Positions 60,601-64,000 of a stretch of DNA of 64,000 nucleotides are shown here, one piece after another. Source of the stretch: Cryptomeria japonica (lineage: Eukaryota; Streptophyta; Pinopsida; Cupressales; Cupressaceae); the NCBI RefSeq assembly GCF_030272615.1, contig NC_081406.1, positions 248,243,218-248,307,217 on the forward strand. Reading direction: 5' to 3'. The notes below the pieces were generated by a model, which saw only the letters and a program-made list of their open reading frames with translations, searched no databases and was not told where the DNA came from. The position numbers were made by a program, and so were the translations under genes. Within the stretch, counting starts at the first letter, position 1. Each line of letters opens with the position of its first letter.

Positions 60601-60855
60601 ATACCCTCTCAATTCTGTCCATATGTCTCCAAGATCCTCAAACCGGTCCTCCAGGCCTTCCTCATCAGCTCTAATCTTCTTGGACCTCAAACTAGATGAT
60701 GGCCACTGGTCAATCAGGTCTTGGGCCAAAGAATGTCCTTCCCTTTTCTGTCTTTTAAGTTTTTCTTCTGCAGCGATAGGTTCTTTTCCCTTTCTGATCT
60801 TATTAGTTTTAGATGATGATTCCATTTGAATTTTTAAAAAGAGGTCTGTGTGCAA
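57679..60855 (-). pseudogene. Unknown CACTA-borne gene B, paralogue of gene A
   Basis: I do not recognise the family. It starts near MESSSKTNKIRKGKEPIAAE (60820, basic, nuclear-signal-like) and has NYDPKTRTIYNYMGQPILAI (~60440), HYSLLMNMLLY, KPVQLWVSSWDQR, SIEHNWGDWYCFL and VYGFRGRPFLLPLTVP, each aligning with gene A. TAG stops lie at 60106 and 59470. More stops and a frame change fall between 59470 and 58366, where MMPKEIDKLFRGSGYDLDQ (~58660) and other pieces are still readable. A coiled-coil C-terminus (58365-57679) ends the gene. The shared domain order with gene A implies a duplication, and both lie between the CACTA ends on the strand opposite to the transposase. Confidence 0.65.
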
Positions 60856-62028
60856 ACAACTTACTTTGAATTACTGAGCTTTATCTATGAATTTGCCCAA
60901 TTCCTACTTTGAGTTCATTGCCTATGAATTCCTTAATGTTGTTTCCTTTGATGTTGATCCACTACTTATGGTGTATTTAATCAGTTAGTAATGGCGGTTT
61001 GGACAATGGTCACTCAGGCACACGTTTGAATTTAATGGCGATGTGACCTTCCATGGGATTTGTTTATGATTTTTGCGGCAATCAATAATCATTTCGATGA
61101 GGATATGTCTTTCGATCATTTGTTTCGTTAGTCCATCGATCTCTTTGTTTCTATAGACAATACTTTTGTTTCGAATATTACTTCGATCAAGTATTTTTTC
61201 CCTTCATCGAAATATTGTATTCGGTCAATATGGTTGTCTCCTCATTGAAACATATCTGATATCCATCGGGTCTTATGTCGAAGAAACCTTGGGCTTTGGT
61301 GTGCTCCTTTATTTTTCCATCGAAATACTTCTTTCATCGATATCACTATGCCCCGTCGATGAATGAGTTTATTATCTCACCAATAAAATTACATCGGCAA
61401 AACCACGCATATCAAGAACATGCCTTTTAACCTCCTTGAAACCTATATCCTCATCGATATCTTTTTATCGATATAGCTTCCTTTTGTTGGATCGATATTA
61501 TTCTTTCGAATAAAACGCTCCTTTCGGTGGGTCCTTTTTATGTTGCACCTATAGTATTATTTCCTCAAGAACTTTTCCTGTTGATGAAGACCTTCTCTAC
61601 TTTCTTCGATATCTTTTGTCGATGAATTTATTATCTTCGTTGAGTCCTTCTTGGAATTCATCAGCGTTTCCTTCCTTCGATGGCTCTTTTATATTGATGA
61701 GACATCGTTGGGTCTCATCGATCTGAATTCAAAAGGTATCGATGAGACCCAGTGATGTCTCATCAATATAAAAGAGACATCGAAAGAAGGAAACGCTGAC
61801 ATCGATAATAATTATTATTTTTTGATAAAAATTATCATCGTTGGAATTACAACAGCTACCAAGATTTTGATCAACGATGTAATCGGCACACATACAGCGT
61901 CGACAGAGTCCATTGGATTGTCGTATTTCTGATGGGTATGGCATCGTCAACCAATCCGATGCTAAGTTTTCAACAATTGATTTTGTTAGCACTCTGACGA
62001 AAATTCGTCGCAAATCCGACAAACGGTT
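60856..62028. other. Right subterminal region of CACTA, TCGAT-rich
   Basis: From ~61080 to 61800 the motif TCGAT or ATCGA recurs very often, as expected for subterminal transposase-binding repeats or the promoter of gene B. It includes the long inverted repeat 61661-61799. No gene is supported; the small ORFs are shadows. Confidence 0.6.
61661..61799. repeat. Inverted repeat with 62-bp arms
   Basis: Arms 61661-61722 and 61738-61799 match in reverse complement at nearly every base (about five differences), with a 15-base spacer. Transcribed, it would form a long hairpin. One arm also matches 56170-56240 upstream of gene A. Confidence 0.85.
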
Positions 62029-62057
62029 GTCGGAAATCAGCTCCGAATGTACTAGTG
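62029..62057 (-). repeat. CACTA right terminal inverted repeat
   Basis: The minus strand reads CACTAGTACATTCGGAGCTG and matches the left end. It is followed by the CTC duplication. TCCGAC and GTCGGA motifs lie just inside. Confidence 0.85.
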
Positions 62058-63350
62058 CTCGATCCTGCAACTGTACAACAATCTAGATAGTTTTCAATAT
62101 TAGATTCAGTGATCAACCAAAAATATCTATGAACCATTGACGTACCTGGATTACCTGGAACTATAGTAGAGTTACACCATCGCATAGTTGTTTCTGCATC
62201 TATTAACTTAGCACCACCTTTGTACTTCAATTCTTCTCTAGCTAGGGATTTTTTTACACATTCTCCTGCACCATCATTCTCTCCCTTACCATGTCCCGCC
62301 TAGGTAAAATTCCAAAAATGTTGTACACTGCGTGTCATATGCATCCTTGTTAGCCAATAAAACATCCTTGCATTCTTGAATTGTGCAATGCAATTATTTG
62401 ACTATATGAAGTGTCGGTTGTATTGTATGTTTCTTTCCTTCAAATTATCATAGAAAACTTTAAAGCATCCTTGTACAAACTCCAATGGATGAGTATGATC
62501 ATCACTTATGTAGAAGTGGTACTCTCTTACAACCTTTCTATCCTCCTCTATGCTATCATCTGCATGCATGAATATTATGTGTACAAAAATAGAAACTTGT
62601 GTAGGATGATAATACATATATTGTACTTCATTTTGAGGTTGTAGTGTATAATTTTCAGCAAAATCAACATCAACGATAGAGACAATGGTGCCAAGAGTAA
62701 ATGTGTCCTTACATAACGTGAATATCTCATCTAACCATCGAGCTCTATGTGTATGCAATATGTACTCATACAATTGTTTCTCTTGAAATATTTTCATAAA
62801 TTCAACTACACATATATCATATTTCACTAACTCACATCTCTTCAGATCTTTTCCATCTTTAACTCCATATGTGAGTATCTTGTATTTTCTAAAAGAAACT
62901 AGTTTTGTACCAATTTCATGTGTGCTCTCCAAATGTACACATCTTGGTAAATGTTGCAAACTACCACATATAGCACAATAATCTTCCAAACAAGGCATCA
63001 ATGCAACCACCATGTCTATTATATAGAACCCTAGAAATAAATTCTCTTGCCAACTTAGGAGGTGATTGTATATTGCATTCTTGCAAACCATCGTTAGTGT
63101 GCAAAGTAGAATAAATATGACGAAAAATATCATAGTGCATGGAAAATTCAATATGCATCCTACAACAACATGTGGTGCGTACATGATTAATCTTAATATA
63201 AAAAGGATTTTCCATTTTAAAAAATCTTTGACAAATTCTTATTTGAGGAAACTTTTCAAGGAATCTTTCATAAAATTTTGTTTGAGTCAATGTGGCTCAC
63301 GATTTCTAGACCTGATTTGCCTTCTAACAACATCTTTTTTGTTGGGCGAA
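62058..63350 (-). pseudogene. Gene X, central transposase-like part
   Basis: Read leftwards it encodes QTKFYERFLEKFPQIRICQR, a Cys-rich VRTTCCCRMHIEF, a Cys/His patch (CAICGSLQHLPRCVH), VDFAENYTLQPQNEVQYMYY, YHFYISDDHTHPLEFVQGCF and then RHFI-stop-SNNCIAQFK and AGHGKGENDGAGECVKKSLA. This pattern (DFAEN, ISDD, a former SDGC and GHGKG) is one I know from uncharacterised proteins in plants and invertebrates; the spaced Asp residues suggest a DDE-type transposase, which is inference. A frameshift near 62985 joins the two ORFs. TAG lies where Trp is expected after RHFI, and another follows at ~62300. The CACTA element cuts the gene at 62057. Confidence 0.65.
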
Positions 63351-64000
63351 ACTCTTGTGTTGTCATGCCAAATGTTCATAGTGCATCAACAACAACCTTG
63401 TCTTTGTGTGGTAGTCTACCCAAGAATGCCCAAAGAGAGTTATTGTTAGGTTCCTCTATTTTTTCTCGTCTTTGTAATGCTTTACTTAATGTTGTTCTTT
63501 TAACATTTAATAACTTAATTGTTTTGGTTATTAAATGATTTTTTTATTTTCTTTCTCATTATGGTTTATGTAATGACACGTTGAGTAGCATTAGAATCTT
63601 TAGTACGTGATTTTGAACCAATAGCTTGATATGCATCAAATAGATTTCTCACAATAGTTCTTTCACTATTATTTTCAGATGATCTTAGGCCTAGAATTTT
63701 CATTGTCTCTCTAAATTTCAAATTTTTAATCATTTGAACAATTAATTGACATCTTTCGGTTTGATTTAAGTTTTCAACATAGTTTTGCCATATTCTTTTA
63801 ACCATTCTCCTACAAGTTCATTAATTCATTTTATCGGGCATTGGCTTTAATATATTCTCATCAATGTCAATTAGATACTTTAGTTTCCAACGAATGATTC
63901 TAGGAGATGTTAACATCGGTGCATTGTGTGAAGGTGTATGTTCATCATTTAATTGATTATTCAATGATGTCTCTTCCTCAACCGCATTAGGTTCACATAG
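63351..64000 (-). pseudogene. Gene X, N-terminal part, running off the window
   Basis: Minus-strand coding pieces include RIIRWKLKYLIDIDENILKP (~63890), MVKRIWQNYVENLNQTERC to 63566, SLWAFLGRLPHKDKVVVDAL (~63400) and NTRVSPNKKDVVRRQIRSRN (~63330). The last is a recognisable block of the same family as the central part. Stops and frame changes separate the pieces, so either introns or decay are present. The start lies beyond base 64000. Confidence 0.5.

Overview
The window looks like repeat-dominated nuclear DNA from a seed plant with a very large genome. A conifer or other gymnosperm fits best, but this is inferred from the style of the LTR retrotransposons and a PPR gene fragment, not from a marker gene. 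I see no intact ordinary host gene, rRNA, tRNA, CRISPR array or bacterial feature. Nearly all of the sequence can be assigned to transposable elements nested inside one another, and four insertions are proven by target-site duplications (TSDs) or by reading frames that rejoin when the insertion is removed.

Layout. (1) 1-5028: the right part of a Ty3/gypsy element, Ty3-A (minus strand), inserted in the reverse transcriptase of a Ty1/copia element, Copia-1 (plus, 5029-7930). (2) 8430-17976: a decayed copia-like element, Copia-3 (minus), split by a complete Ty3 element, Ty3-B (9208-17042, TSD AATAG), which encodes Gag plus a degenerate protease and no polymerase. (3) 18131-20055: about five and a half copies of a ~356-bp satellite. 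(4) 20630-64000: a minus-strand gene, here called gene X, that resembles a transposase. It is split by Ty3-C (20673-33004, TSD TTATG) and by a 28.4-kb CACTA DNA transposon (33702-62057, TSD CTC). The CACTA element is itself split by Copia-2 (38794-45475, TSD GATGG).

How the parts may work together. Ty3-A and Ty3-C carry a protease/G-patch-like ORF, and Ty3-C also has RT, two RNase H domains and integrase, but neither copy shows a Gag. Ty3-B has a Gag and no polymerase. All three share the same primer-binding site, and Ty3-B and Ty3-C share their polypurine tract and the layout of the region beside it. This suggests a split, trans-complementing gag/pol pair, the most interesting hypothesis here. 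Ty3-C also carries an antisense plant-mobile-domain (PMD) gene. The CACTA element carries its Tnp2 and TnpA-type genes, a captured PPR gene fragment, and two long paralogous minus-strand genes of unknown function. Most coding regions are broken by in-frame stops, mainly TAG, as expected from decay of methylated CAG/TGG sites, so the elements seen here are mostly inactive copies.
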